Assembly (NCBI RefSeq): GCF_019175385.1 | Contig: NC_083346.1 | Span: 83,404,543-83,468,542 of the forward strand | Reading direction: 5' to 3' | DNA length: 64,000 nt | From: Lycium barbarum | Taxonomy: Eukaryota; Streptophyta; Magnoliopsida; Solanales; Solanaceae | In this document: one piece after another, positions 22,291 through 34,465 of the stretch | How the letters are laid out: the number at the start of each line of letters is the position of its first letter | Numbering within the stretch: position 1 is the stretch's first letter | Notes under the pieces: model-generated | What the model was told of the DNA's origin: nothing | Databases searched by the model: none | The model's input: only the letters and a program-made list of their open reading frames with translations | Made by a program: the position numbers and the translations under genes

Positions 22291-23415
22291 TCGCAAGAAA
22301 GTTTGTGGATTATTGGTGGTTTATACCCTTAAGTATGGAGATCTGCACCCGAGTTGTTGAGATATTAGGTGCCTTACCATAGATATACCAAGGTACCAGT
22401 TATATGTTCCTTGCAATGCGATAGGATTAGAGGTTAAATGAATCGAATCGACGCCAGTTGGAATGGACTCAGGGAACTAGCAAGAAACCAGTCCCCTTTG
22501 ACGGACTGTCGACGTGTCGACGAGGTGTCGTTCCATGCCGTCGACACGCCACCATCGCTGAATCTTCAGGTGGCAGAATGACATAGAGAGTCGACGGTCG
22601 TTGATGTGTCGATGAGCCGTCGACCCACTCATCAACCCGCTCTACTTGAATTTTTTTGATCCATCCATATGTATTAAGCCCCACAATTTTATTCCTCATT
22701 TTCTCATTCCCAAACCAGAGCAAGCCCTAAAGTATTTCCCCTCAATATTTTCCATGATAATGGAGGAGTTCTAGCAAGATCCGAGCCACGTATTCCCAAG
22801 CTAGTCAAGTAGAAGGTTGTTCCTAGGATTTCATTGAAGTTGTGGAGCTTGGAAGTGAAGTTGAAGTTGATTCTTGGTATTCTAGTCCCCCCAAGGTATG
22901 TATATGATTCTTACCTTTGTGTTTAAGTTGATTATCAAGAGTTTTAGTGGTTATAAGTAAAGGAGATATAGTTATGGAAGTGGTAAGTTGAAAGGGAAAA
23001 GTTAGGATTAAAGGCCGTTTTGAGGGATGATTTGTAATAGATTTGATTTGATTATATTTTGGTATGTAAATAATGATATTGTTGTTGTGGGTATTGTCGT
23101 TGATGATTGGATTGAGTTGGAAGTAGAAGGATTGTTAAGTTACAAGGGAGATGTTGCCCGCAATTCTTTAAGCTCTTTTCGTACTTAAATTGGTTAGTAA
23201 GTAAGGTAAATGGTCTAATGGTGGCATATGTTACCTTGATTGTAAATTTACGAGTTCGTGAAGTAGACGTTGGACAACTAGATATGCTTCAAGGTATGTT
23301 AAGGCTATCCCTTCTATTCTTTTTGTCATGATCCTTATTTTATGAACGAACAGAGTAAGCAAGCGGGTTCTAAAGACTCTACTCCTAGATTGTACAGGAT
23401 TTAGCGTATCCTTGA
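22291..23415 (+). mobile_element. LTR C, first part (interrupted by element A)
   Basis: It probably starts near TTACGCCTCCCGTTTTCGTC (about 22292), but the expected TG is not clear. It holds the TCGAC-rich cluster (22500-22626) and the GGGAGATGTTGCCC module (23145). Its last 77 bases match the uninterrupted C-type copy at 5703-5780. Element A is inserted after CTTGA (23411-23415), and LTR C resumes at 57647. Confidence 0.7.
22500..22626. promoter_or_regulatory. TCGAC palindrome cluster in the U3 of LTR C
   Basis: At least five GTCGAC or TCGACG sites occur. A 9-bp perfect inverted pair GTGTCGACG (22514-22522) and CGTCGACAC (22539-22547) lies inside. Confidence 0.5.
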
Positions 23416-23754
23416 TGTTACACCTTGGAAATTTTCCCCGATTAGCGTACAGTGAATAAGCTAACGAAGGGCACGACGAACACGATGATTTGATAAGTAA
23501 GAGATAGCATTTGATGATATTAATCGAGACTCGAAGACAATAGACGTAAAGAAAGATGTTTGACGAAGAAGGTAAAGGATATGTTACGTATCGGATAGAA
23601 ATTATGGATGACGAGCTAATGACGGAATAATGATGTCTTGGAGGCAAGTAATAATGTCCCTTAGATTGGTATTGGAGAGTTAAACAAGTGTTAAGAAGGT
23701 TCCATAAGGATCGGAGATCAAACGAGTCGACGAAAACAAGTTCCGGACAACTGG

Positions 23755-23910
23755 ACATTATACAGCCAGACATACTGGCCGTATAAAATTCACGGACCGT
23801 ATGTCCAGGCCGTAGATCCAGTCCATAACAACATGGCTCACTGGAACAAACATACGGTCCAACATACGGTCAGTTAAAATTATACAGACCGTATGTTGGT
23901 CGGTATAAAG
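23755..23910. promoter_or_regulatory. CATACGG/CCGTATG inverted-repeat cluster, A U3
   Basis: About seven copies of the core occur in both orientations. The longest pair is 23851-23871 against 23887-23907 (17 of 21 positions complementary). The cluster ends about 25 bp before the TATAAG box and is kept in the 3' LTR (44210-44365). Confidence 0.55.
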
Positions 23911-25363
23911 TGGTCCGGCCAGCTTGGGTGAATTAATATAAGGGACCTTTTTCATTTCATTCCCACTCTCCACAAGTCAAGAGACCTCTAGAACATTGTC
24001 TAACACTCATCCACAAAAAAAATCAAAGGAAATCCATGATCAATAACACCAAATCCATGAGGCAAAGTGTATGAAACCTAGCTAAAGTTCATCTATCTCA
24101 AGAAAACCCAAGAGTAGTGAAGTAGGGTTTTGATGCTAGAGGAGTAATTCCATTCAAGGCTTGTTCAGCCATCATATAAGGTAAGTTTCATGACTAAATC
24201 ATGTTGTTTAAGGTATTGGAAGGGTAAGATACTTGAATTGTAGAAAGACATAGGAAATGAGTCATTAATGATTGAATAGTGTCATGGTGGGATGGTAGTT
24301 GGATTGAATCATGAATGTTGGTGTGCTGTGATTATGAATACGTTATAAATGACATTTAGGCCATCAAATAAGTATTATATATGAGGAAACGCGATAGTAA
24401 GCTATTACCATAAATGTGGAGAAATTGAAGAGAAATGGTGGATTGTGGTCAATGTATATAAATGATGATTGTTGATTTCAATATTGTGAATGTTGTTATG
24501 AGCGTTTGGGAGTTGATATAGAATATGGGAAAAGTAGTATAAACAAAGGAAGTGCTGCCCAATTTTCCCTAGAAATAGTCACGTGTCCATATAGTTGACT
24601 TAACTAACCTTAGTGCGAATTCTCTCTTGAAGGTAGAAATGTGATATCGAAGGAGAACAAGCAAGCGATAGCTTAGTTAAACGTCAAAGGTATGTGAGGC
24701 TAGTACTTTCTTTCTAATGGCATGAATCTTATAGCATGATTTTCTTTCGTCTTCGTGAGTTCCTATATTCCGGAAAGCTAAAATCCTACACCCATAAATG
24801 GCTATATAAGATAAGAGATATGCCATGATGATGCCATAATGATAATGATGTTATTTATTGCTTACACTCACCTTATGTGCTAATTCCTTCAAGGTGAGGC
24901 AGAATGTCAATGATTGTTCCATAATGAGATCGGGGCATCACAACCTTAAGTCACCCCGATAAAGTATAGTCGATCTTGAGCCTTGTGCATGTACTATGAT
25001 AAGATAAGCATACTATGATGCGCATATTATGATAAGAATGTCATGATGATTATGATATAATACCGCGCCTATATGGCCGGGCAGTCACCGCTAAGGCGGG
25101 TAGATATACACCATGGCCAAATGGCATGGACAGACACCACTAGTGGGCGGCATGAGATGATACCCCGGACGCGGGAGGCCTGGATGCAGGCTAATGCTAT
25201 GATTATCGGGCAGCTTATACATTTATGCATACATGACATGATGATGATTATGAGTAAGCCGGCATGCATTATTTCCTTTGTACTTGACAGTCAGATATAG
25301 ATGTTCCATATTGATATCCCCCTTTGTATCATTGTCTTATTTCATTGTTTATGCCTCTCATAG

Positions 25364-25421
25364 TCAGTATAATATTCGTACTGACGTCCGTTTTCTTTGG
25401 ACGCTGTGTTCGTGCCCACAG
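25364..25421 (+). other. LTR hairpin block HP1-HP3, A 5' LTR
   Basis: HP1 is TCAGTAT/GTACTGA (one arm base decayed), HP2 is CGTCC/GGACG (25385-25403), and HP3 is CTGTG/CACAG (25404-25421). HP4 GACGGG/CCCGTC is at 25547-25565. Confidence 0.65.
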
Positions 25422-25843
25422 GGAGATAAGGAGGAGAGCTTGATCCTGATTCGTAGAAGCTAGTAGCTGATTGAGAGCACTTCATTGTTCGGAGGTGCTT
25501 ATGATGATTCTTTTGTGTATATTCGTGTATATGTATTTTTGGGCATGACGGGGTCTTGTCCCGTCCTTATGTTTAGCACTCCAGTAAAGGCTCATAGATG
25601 CGCAGTGTGGGTTAGATGGTCCCATGAGATTGCTACGGTGTATATATATATACTATTTTGATGGCCTAAAGGCTTGTGTGTATAAAAGTATTGTATGTTC
25701 TCAAATGAAAGACGATTTTCTCATGAGTCGAGTATAAAATTGATAAAGGAGCATTAAATGAGCATGATGAGTAATAGAACGAGCGGTGCTCAGTGATTAG
25801 CTCCGGGTACCCGTCGTGGCCCCTAGTTGGGTCGTGACAAAAG

Positions 25844-25855
25844 TTGTATCAGAGC
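25844..25855 (+). other. Primer binding site of element A
   Basis: TTGTATCAGAGC, four bases after the LTR end, is the initiator-Met-tRNA site with one mismatch. Confidence 0.85.
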
Positions 25856-26044
25856 AGTTCAGTCCTAGGAAGTGTCTATGAGTCGTGTCTAGTAGAGTGT
25901 TGTTTATGGGGTGTTGCGCGGCATATCAATAAACAAGAGGTTATAGGGCATTTAGGAAAAATAACAATCTTTCTTCTTATGAGATCGTGCGATAGAGCCA
26001 TGCATAAGATTTTACCCTCTCTAATAGTGTGTTGTGATTTCAGA

Positions 26045-28220
26045 ATGTCGCCAAAGGGAAAAGCTACGGCCGCCCAGAAGGGCAAGACTACGGCAAAGAG
26101 GTGGGTAGAAAGAGAGCCTCCAATGAATATAGAAGAAGGCTAATCACATAATGAGGCATTGTCTAATACTTCCTCTACCCCGCCCAACATGGAAGAACAA
26201 GGAGGAGCTCCAGCTCCAATTTCTCCACCGGTTGCTTCGGGTCAACAAATGACCGAGGCTATACATCTATTGACACAGTTGGTTGCCGCTCAGGCACAGC
26301 GGTAAAATGTGAGTTCAAGTGATCGGGCAGCAAGTACCAAAGCCCATGATTTTATGAGTCTAAATCCTCCGGAGTTTTTCGGGTCAAAGCCGGATGAAGA
26401 CCCGCAAGGTTTCATAGATGAGATGTTGAGGACATTGAAGATTGTCCATGCCTCCGAAACTGAGTCCGTGGAGTTGGCATCTTATAGACTTCGGGATGTG
26501 GCAGTTTTATGGTATAATAACTGGGTATTATCAAGAGGAGAGAATGCGCCCTCTCCGGTTTTGCAAGAATTTGTAGATGCTTGTATTCGTCACTATTTGC
26601 CACCTGAGGTCTGCCGAGCTAGAGCAGATAGATTTCTAAATCTGAGGCAAGAAAATATGAGTGCCCGGGAGTATAGCATGCAATTTAATTCTTTGGCTAG
26701 ATATGCTCCGGCTATGGTGGCCGACATGGGAGATCAGGTACATAGATTTATGAGTGGCCTAGGGCCACATTTATTTAGAGATTGTTTGATGGCTTCCTTG
26801 CAAGACGGGATGGATATTTCCCGAATACAGGCTCATGCTCAGAATTTGGAGGGGCGACAACTACAAAGAGGTGACCGTGATATCGACAGAAGACAAAGTA
26901 AGAGGGCCAGATCTATGGGAGCAGGTAGTGATTATAAAGGGGGATAAAGACAGACATGTTATAGGTACTCAGGCCAGTCGGTGACTAGTGCTCCTCCTCG
27001 ATTCACAAGTAGGGGATTTGATCGCTCCTTCTGTTCAGGACAGGGCAAGAGTTCGAGGGTCGCGGATTCCCAGTTCAGGGAAGATTATAGTCAGAGGAGA
27101 CCCCTTATACCGCGATGCAACCAGTGAGGTAGGTTACATTCTGGACAATGTCGCTAGGGTTCGGATGCTTGTTATACTTGTGGCCAGGTGGGGCACATGA
27201 TGAGAGATTGCTGTCGACGAGTGGCGGAATTGGAGTTCAGCCCGCAGGTTCAGCAGTTGGTTCTTCCTCAGTACGCCCGGCAGGACAGATTCCCCAAATG
27301 TCAGCCGGCCGAGGTAGAGGCAGAGGGGCAGCATCTACTTCAGGTGCCACTCAGCCCCGTGTGTATGCTTTAGCCGGATGGTAGGATCTTGAGTCCTCCT
27401 CGGATATGGTTACAGGTACATTTTCTATATTCTGCCGTGATGTATATGCACTGATAGATCCGGGTTCTACTCTTTCTTATATTACTCTATATGTTGCTGG
27501 TGGTATTGGGGTGAAACCTGAGCCAATCAAACCTTTTGAGGTGTCTACTCCGGTTGGTGATCCCGTGATAGCAAGACAAGTGTATAAAAATTGTGTAGTT
27601 GTGATATGTGATCGCCAGAACACAGCTGATTTGATTGAGTTGGAAATGTTAGATTTCGATGTAATTATGGGTATGGATTTGTTGGCCTCGTGCTATGCTA
27701 ATGTTGATTGTCGATCGAAAGTGGTTCGATTCTAATTTCCAGGAGAGCCCGTGCTCGAATGGAAGGGTAATGCAGCATCACCGAAAGGTAGGTTTATTCC
27801 TACCTTAAGGCAAGGAAGATGATGGCCAAGGGATATATTTATCATCTAGTTCGGGTTCATGACATCGAGGCAAAGCCGCCAACTTTCCAATCCGTTCCGG
27901 TACTAAATGAATTCCCAGATGTGTTTCCAGACGAACTTCCAGGCCTTCTTCCAGAAAGAGAGATTGACTTTTCCATTGATGTGTTGCCGGACACCAAGCC
28001 TGTTTCTATTCCTCCTTATCGAATGGCTCCGGCGGAATTAAAAGAGCTAAAGGCGCAGTTGAAAGACTTGCTCGAGAAGGGATTTATTAGACCCAGTTCA
28101 TCACCGTGGGGAGCACCGGTCTTGTTTGTGAGAAGGAAAGAAGGTTCTCTGCGAATGTGCATCGATTATAGGCAATTGAACAAAGTGACGATAACGAACA
28201 AATATCCTCTCCCAAGGATA
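26045..28220 (+). pseudogene. Element A gag-pol, part 1: gag, protease, start of RT (broken)
   Basis: The start at 26045 gives MSPKGKATAAQKGK, matching the gag starts of E1, B and C. The capsid region is open at 26309-26947 (DFMSLNPPEFFGSKPDEDP through LEGRQLQRGDRD) after stops at 26141 and about 26303. The zinc-knuckle region is frameshifted and has stops (CYTCGQVGHMMRDC at about 27170-27210). The protease motif [11 protein letters not shown] is at about 27446, in another frame. Pol resumes in a third frame at 27819 and reads the RT N-terminus through [13 protein letters not shown]. At 28220 the CACTA element interrupts the codon run; the frame continues at 41049. Confidence 0.9.
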
Positions 28221-28233
28221 CACTACAAGAGAA
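28221..28233. repeat. Left terminal inverted repeat of the CACTA element
   Basis: CACTACAAGAGAA pairs with TTTCTTGTAGTG at the right end (41037-41048), with a one-base difference near the inner edge. Confidence 0.95.
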
Positions 28234-28239
28234 ATGGTC

Positions 28240-28580
28240 TATAGCAAGGGGAAATTTGGTCGTTAAAAGATCAAATCCGGTCGCTAGAAGTCAATAACGA
28301 CGGGGTAAAATTCGGTCGTCACCGGTCATTAAAAGCTCCGTCGTTAAAACTTAACGACCGGATTGCAAACCCAGTCGTTAAATATATTTTAACGACAACA
28401 ACTAATCCAGTCGTTGTACTTCCTTACAACGACCAAATTTCCCTTCGTTGATGACCTCTCTGGTCGTTAAACCTTGAAATAAAACAACAAACTCCAGTCG
28501 TTATTAAGTACTTTTAGCGACTGAAATTCCTGTGGTTGATCAAAATACTTTTAACGACCGAAGTTCCTTTTGCAAATTTT
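28240..28580. repeat. Left subterminal repeats (GTCGTTA/TAACGAC)
   Basis: About fifteen copies of a GTCGTTA or TAACGACC core occur in both orientations. In En/Spm such subterminal motifs are bound by the TNP1/TNPA protein. The same core occurs at the right end (40870-41030). Confidence 0.85.
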
Positions 28581-30033
28581 AATAAAAATAATTAAATAAT
28601 TCATAATTTTCCCTGCTCTTCTGAAGTAGTATTATTTTATATGCTTTCACATGCAACCTAAAACATACCAAATAATTGATATTCATATAAAATTTCATTG
28701 TTAAGCGCAAAAACCTAAACATCACATTAATTACTGAAAAACATATATATATATGTCCAATAAAATAAATCCATCAAATCCTAAAAATTGAGAAAAGGAA
28801 ATTGTAGCATATGTACAAATGACGTCTCTGCACCAATACTAATATAACAATAAACATAATGCGCTTCAACTTGCTCTGCACTTTGTTCGAGCACATTTCT
28901 TCAATCCTCAAGTTCTTGATCTGTTAAAAGAACAATCCATGTCAGTTTAGTAACAGAATGCCTGCTAGCTATTTTCCTAGTTTAAAAAATAAAGGAATAA
29001 TTTAATCATCAGTTAGCCAAACAATTGGAGCAAATATATCATGCATTAGCTATCAACATGTTAACATAGTATGAATAGCAAACAACAAAGAGCTACTGAA
29101 CAGTAGAAAAACATAGATTTATCATAATATACCTCTATACATGTCAAAGGTAAATATATCATCCCAACCAATAGATCATTCTCACTCGTAGCCATTTCAT
29201 TCTTAATCTTAATGAAATTTCAACACTATCAATCACCCTAAGGTTTTGGCTTGACCGTAAAACTATTTCACATTAGTAATGAAGACTGTCATTTTTATAC
29301 TTGAAAGAAAGGAATTTCTAAAGGAGCAAATAGATTGTATTTGAAGTATACAAAAAATGGTTTAGCCATATAGTAGCTAACATATTCTTAAGGGCTTATA
29401 ATTAATCTATACCATTTTGATTTCTCAAAACAGAGATATGGCAACGTGGAGATAAAAATGATCAATAAAGCTATCACAATAAGCTTCTTCGATCTTGAAA
29501 CAGTCACAACTAGAAATTACCTGGTGCATTATGGGACAATCAACACACATTTATTTTTAATTACCTTACACAAATTTGGGTGCGCAAATATATATATATA
29601 TACCTTTGCTGGATGGTTGATCACTGGAGGTGATCTCGACCCGTTCCATTGTTCATTATATGATCCGGAAAGAATATATAGTCCAAACATTATCCAACAT
29701 ATTTTCCACGAAGCAACTCTAATTGTTCACAAACAGTTCAACCAAATAGACATATCCGATGAACTACTCTTTTACCCAAACGCCATCATCATCATCATAA
29801 ACAATTAACAAATAAATCCACAAATCTCAAACGCCAGAAGAATGCATAACTGTTGACATACACAGTAGAACTATTTCAAAAATCAAAACACTTGAATCTA
29901 GTCTCTAGATCAAATCATAATAGGAAAACAGGCTACTGCATTAGCAAAGTCGTTATCAAATAGGAGCACTTGTAAAACATATCACTAAATCTATTGAGAA
30001 ATACGCATTATGTAATAGCTGACAGAAAATTTA
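28581..30033. other. CACTA left interior, no gene seen
   Basis: AT-rich sequence between the subterminal repeats and the last TNP1 exon. A 120-codon plus-strand frame at 29446-29808 shows no recognisable domain and ends in poly-Ile; I do not call it. Confidence 0.6.
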
Positions 30034-31151
30034 CTAACCTAGTGGAGGTGATGAAGGCTGACGAACCAACATACGTTCAAGCCGTTCATATTTACTCTCC
30101 AGAATATCCATGCGGATTTGTAGTGATTCCTTTTCTTTTTTAGTTGTTTTAAGCTCTTCCAATAATGCAGCCTTTGAGGTGGTACCACCTTTCAACTCCT
30201 TAGCGGTTATCCCACCCCCAAATCCAACTGCATGACTTTTGCATTGAGGTCCAAAGCACCTTTCCACTACCTCAATATTAGTAAGAGACAGTTCAGATTG
30301 TACCAGCTCTTGGATTTCAGCCTATAAAATATAAGAATGTTTAAAATATTGCAATACACTAAAGAAGAGGAAGGATGTTAAATGAAATTTATAAAAAGAC
30401 ATACATATTTTTCGATGGTTTCAGGTTCGACAAGCTCATCGTCCTTCTTATGAGTCTCAAACAAAATAATTGCCATGTTCGGTGGATTACCATCTTTGCC
30501 TCCCTTTACAATTAAAAAAACAAGTCACATAAATCTTTCATACAAAGAGGAGATTTCCTCATAGGGTTACACGATTTACTTACCATTTCGTAATTGATCT
30601 CCCTATAAGGTTTGCTACCCGTATGATGAGGCATAACTACCTTAGACCTATAGACTGAGTTTCTTGTAGTTTCTTCCTACATTAACAACACAATAGTGAA
30701 ATTATTATAAGGTAGTTTAATGATTCTATTTTTAATGTTAGCTTTGAAGCTAGGTAGCAGAGAGTAAATAGAGGGAAAACAAAGAGTATAAAAAACATCA
30801 CTGCAACTTTATTTTGTGGGTCCTGTGGAAAGAAGATATCAAAAATATTCTGATTTTTTTTTGCCCTGCCATAAATTGTTCTTGAAAAGTAATCACATGC
30901 CACTTGAAATAAAATTCTATTTGTTAATGGCTATGAAATCAAACCTTAAATTTATCAGATAAGAAATGCTCCTTGACCAACCATTGCAAATCACTCTTTT
31001 CTACTCCTGCCGGCTCATCTTTTAGAACCTCATGCAACGACTTCGATTTCATTTTGTTGTGCAATGATCCTCTCCAATTATTCCAAAGTTTTCTCATATG
31101 TTGCAGAACATGACTTTTATGATCAATCATGTCATCATTGTCAAATATTTC

Positions 31152-31790
31152 CTGAAATAGAGAAAAAGATCAACAGACGTGTCTTGAATAAGTCAAGTCA
31201 TGGATATGAGTGTTGAGAAGCTGGCTAAAAAAATAGTACACAAACAGCAGCAAGTTCATGCGACTAAGAGTGCTTCAGTTACTCCATTTCACTTGAGGGA
31301 TGCTGTGGTGCAAACAAGGCAACAAGCAAACAAGGCACTTGAAACTAATGTGTCTTCCAAGGCTAATAATCATAAGCAGCAGCATACAGCTAAAAATTTT
31401 ACAGCTCACAAACAACAGCCAGATGAAGTGATGAAGAGCAGTGGGAACAAACATACTACTGGTTCTAATCAGCAGATGCAACAACAAAAGAATAATGGAA
31501 ATATAGGAGGCAAGTCATCTCAGGTGGTACACCATGATGCAAATAAGCAGAATCAACTGGTAAATGCACAGGTTTTGCAGCATTCTACATCCAATGTCAA
31601 AAGCCAAAATCAGGTTGCAGTAAAATATTCTCAAGGACACTTGCAAGTAGAAGTAGCAGGAAGGGAAAGAAGCAGAATTGATATTGATGAGGAGTCTACT
31701 GCACAGAATATTTTTAGTGCTGCTAGGGAGGGTGATATATCACCTAGACATTAATTGTCATATCAAATTTTCACATTCTATTAAATCAAG
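31152..31790 (+). pseudogene. LINE ORF1-like C-terminal fragment in a TNP1 intron
   Basis: An open frame (31200-31754, 184 codons) is rich in Gln, Asn, His and Lys. It starts MDMSVEKLAKKIVHKQQ and ends AAREGDISPRH. This looks like the low-complexity C-terminal half of the DUF4283/zinc-knuckle ORF1 proteins of plant LINEs, judged from memory. It lies between two well-defined TNP1 exons and on the opposite strand. Its N-terminal counterpart may be the piece at 35237-36262, so the two halves are in reversed order. No reverse transcriptase ORF2 is present. Confidence 0.5.
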
Positions 31791-32308
31791 AAAGCAATGT
31801 TGTATATACTTACAGTAACAGCTTTCCACATGTGCTCAAGCTTATGTTCTTCGATGTCCAACCATGAGTGTACTCGCAGCGGGCACATATTACGATCACG
31901 AACTAGCAAACCCAAGTGTCTAGAAAATGAGGTGTGATTCGGCCCAACAACTCGATTTTGGTAGAAAGTGACTCTTAACTTTTCTCCAGGTTTCAGTCGC
32001 AAAACTTTCTTACAAATGTTCATTCCTCTCACTTTATTTGTCTTTTCAGATTCACATGGACCTGCAAAATTTAAAGTACGTCAAACAAAACAAAACGTCC
32101 AAGCCACTAACAACAAGAAAATATTACACAAAAGAAAATAAGGTACTAGTTTCACTAGTCTGAGCATCTTAAGCCACTTCAGCAACTTTTTTTGCCTTTT
32201 GAGATTCAAATGGACCTGCAAATTTTAATCTAAGTAAAACAATACAAAAAATTTCAAGTCTATTAACAACAAAAAAACATCACACAAAAGAAAATAAAAT
32301 TCTCGTTT

Positions 32309-34087
32309 CTTAATGAGGGGCAAAATGGGAAATATGATTTTTTAGGTTGAAAAGTTTGTTAGAATGATGGATAATGATGTATACAATCATTTAAAATATG
32401 TTTGTTTGGAGAACCTGATGGTTTGGAATATCAAGACTGATTTTTCATGATCAGGGGAAAAATGGGAAATATGGTTTTTTTGGTTCAAATGCTTGATGGG
32501 AAGATACATATTGATGGAACTATTCATTTAAAACTATTTTGGGTGGAGAGCCTGGATTCTAGGTATATGGAAATGATGTGTTGCAGAGTTCGAATTGGTT
32601 TCTGGTGTAGCCTGGTGGATATGTAGCAGCAGGTTAGAGTTGCAAGGCACTGCAGTTGATTGCAGTGGACAGTTGTTTAGTTGGAGGAATAGCTGGTGTT
32701 TATGCAAGGAGAAGTACAAAAACAAGTAATGTAGCATATTTGTAACATGGTATGGGAGATAGAATAGGACAGCAGCAGCAGTTTCTACTAATGCTGGCCT
32801 TTCTCACGCATGCATTAGAGGAGCAGCATGGAAAGGCACAAGGTGTTGTCACTTTGCAGCCTGGTTTGATTGTTGTTGGTGCACAAGGCAGCATTTGTTG
32901 CTGCTAGTGTGCATCAGGAGGGGAACACACACACAAGCTGCTGGTGGCATTTGTTCCTACAGCAGTTAGGAACTACAGCTGGTTACTGTAGAATCATATA
33001 AGGCATTAGCTGGGATGGACAGTAGCAAATGGGAAGGTTTGATACAGCAGCTTGTTCAGTTCAGTGGTGTCAATCATATGTGGCATCAGTTGGAAAAATA
33101 TATAGAAGAATGGACAGTAGAATATGGGAGCAGTAGCAGGTTAAACTACTGCTGGTGCTGTGTCTATCAGACAAGCATCAGAGGTGCAGCAGCATGGCAT
33201 GGACAACAAACTAGGTGGCTCAGACCTGGTAGTGTGGAAGCAGTTCAGCAGCAAACTTGGTGGCTCAGACCTGTTTGTTTCCATGGCATGGGCAACAAAA
33301 GGTGGACAGGAATTAAGAAGCTGGTTGCTAGGATGTGCAACTGCAGATCGATGCAGTAAATTGCACAGTACTACTGGGGCATATTGATGCTTTTTGCAGA
33401 TCAGTGCAGTAAGCTGATGCTTGTTGGTCATGCAAGCATCAGAAATGCAGCACCCATTATTCCTGGTGGTAACCAGGAGGGGAGTATATTGAAGAAAAAA
33501 AAAGGGAGGGGGGGAGGGGTTTGAATATACAGAGAAGTCTGGAGGTTTTTGCTAAACTACAGAATGATATTACACAAAGCAGTAGGACCAAGTTGAAGGC
33601 TGCTGTGATGGCATTAACATCATAGCCATGCTTAGGAGATACAGGTTCTACTGCTGCCTCTATTAGACACACAGCAGATGAGCAGCCTGGTGCTGTCACT
33701 TTGTAGTGTTGCTGTTGGCACAAGGTGATTTAGACTAATAATGTGCAACAGGCTACTGGTGTGATGTAACATGGAGACACAAGGGTAGTGAGGTGGAGAG
33801 AAAGGGATCACTGCCATCATGTTCAAGGAAAGAGCATGATGGTACTTTATTTCTCACACTGGTTTCTGTTTTGCAGGTACATTGACAAGGATAGTGCAGG
33901 CTTAGCATGGACTCACAACAACAAAAGGAGGACATGAAAGCTGGAAGATGGCTGCATTATACATACACCAACTGAAGGGAACCACTGCAGCTTGAGTACT
34001 GCTGCAACTAGTACTACAGACTGTGCAGTGATGCTGAAGAGCTGCATTGCAGGCGGCAGCCTAGTGGACTTTATTAAAAAAAAAAAT
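32309..34087 (+). mobile_element. 1.8-kb poly(A)-ended insert of unknown type
   Basis: The insert splits the TNP1 mini-exon array. It begins after TCTCGTTTCT and ends in an A run (34076-34087) before TCTAGTTTCG, which may be a diverged target duplication. Two tandem units of about 138 bp open it (GGGCAAAATGGGAAATATG at about 32316 and a matching unit at about 32454). The rest is rich in CAG/CTG with partial duplications (TGGTGGCTCAGACCTG-like, about 33210 and 33256). No domain was recognised in any frame; small frames such as 33015-33359 are not called. Polarity suggests a plus-strand retroposon. Confidence 0.5.
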
Positions 34088-34465
34088 CTAGTTTCGCTTA
34101 TCTAACCATCTCGAGTAACTTCAGCCACCTTTTTTGCCTTTTTAGATTCAAATGGACCTGCAAATTATAAGTCAAACAATACAAAAAGTTCAAGCCCACT
34201 AAAAACAAAAAGATATTACACAGAAGAAAATAAAATACTAGTTTCACTTCTCTGAACATCTCGAGTCACTTCAGCCACTTTTTTTGCCTTTTGAGATTCA
34301 AATGGACTTACAAATTTTAGTGTAAGTCAAACAATACAAGAAGTTCAAGCCCACTAACAGCAAGAAAAATATTACAGAGAAGAAATTAAATAGAAGTCTC
34401 ACTTCTCTGAACATCTCGAGTCACTGCAGCCACTTCTTTTGCCTTATGAGATTCAAATGGACCTG
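34088..34465 (-). repeat. Tandemly multiplied mini-exons of the TNP1-like gene
   Basis: Three units of about 150 bp each hold an intron piece ending TTTGCAG and a 71-bp exon coding for GPFESxKAKxVAxVTRDVQ. Two more related units lie beyond the insert (about 32145-32217 and the start of the 32061 exon). Each exon length is 2 mod 3, so their number affects the downstream frame. Confidence 0.7.

Larger units (their letters stand above)
23416..25839 (+). mobile_element. Element A 5' LTR
   Basis: This 2424-bp LTR starts TGTTACACCTTGG and ends GGGTCGTGACA. It contains a CATACGG/CCGTATG inverted-repeat cluster (23755-23910), a TATAAG box (23937-23942), the module GGAAGTGCTGCCCAATTTTC (24547), the GC-rich CCGCGCCTATATGGCCGGG block (about 25063), the hairpin block (25364-25421) and HP4 (25547-25565). 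Relative to the 3' LTR it lacks about 35 bp near 25205. Confidence 0.95.

Noticed and set aside
23231..23773. 180-codon minus-strand frame
   Set aside because: It crosses the boundary between LTR C and LTR A, so it cannot be an old gene.
29446..29808. 120-codon plus-strand frame in the CACTA element
   Set aside because: No recognisable domain, ends in poly-Ile coded by an ATC repeat, AT-rich context. Kept only as noncoding interior.
33015..33359. Small frames in the poly(A)-ended insert (also 33141-33431 minus)
   Set aside because: Frames overlap on both strands, follow CAG/CTG-rich composition and show no domain.
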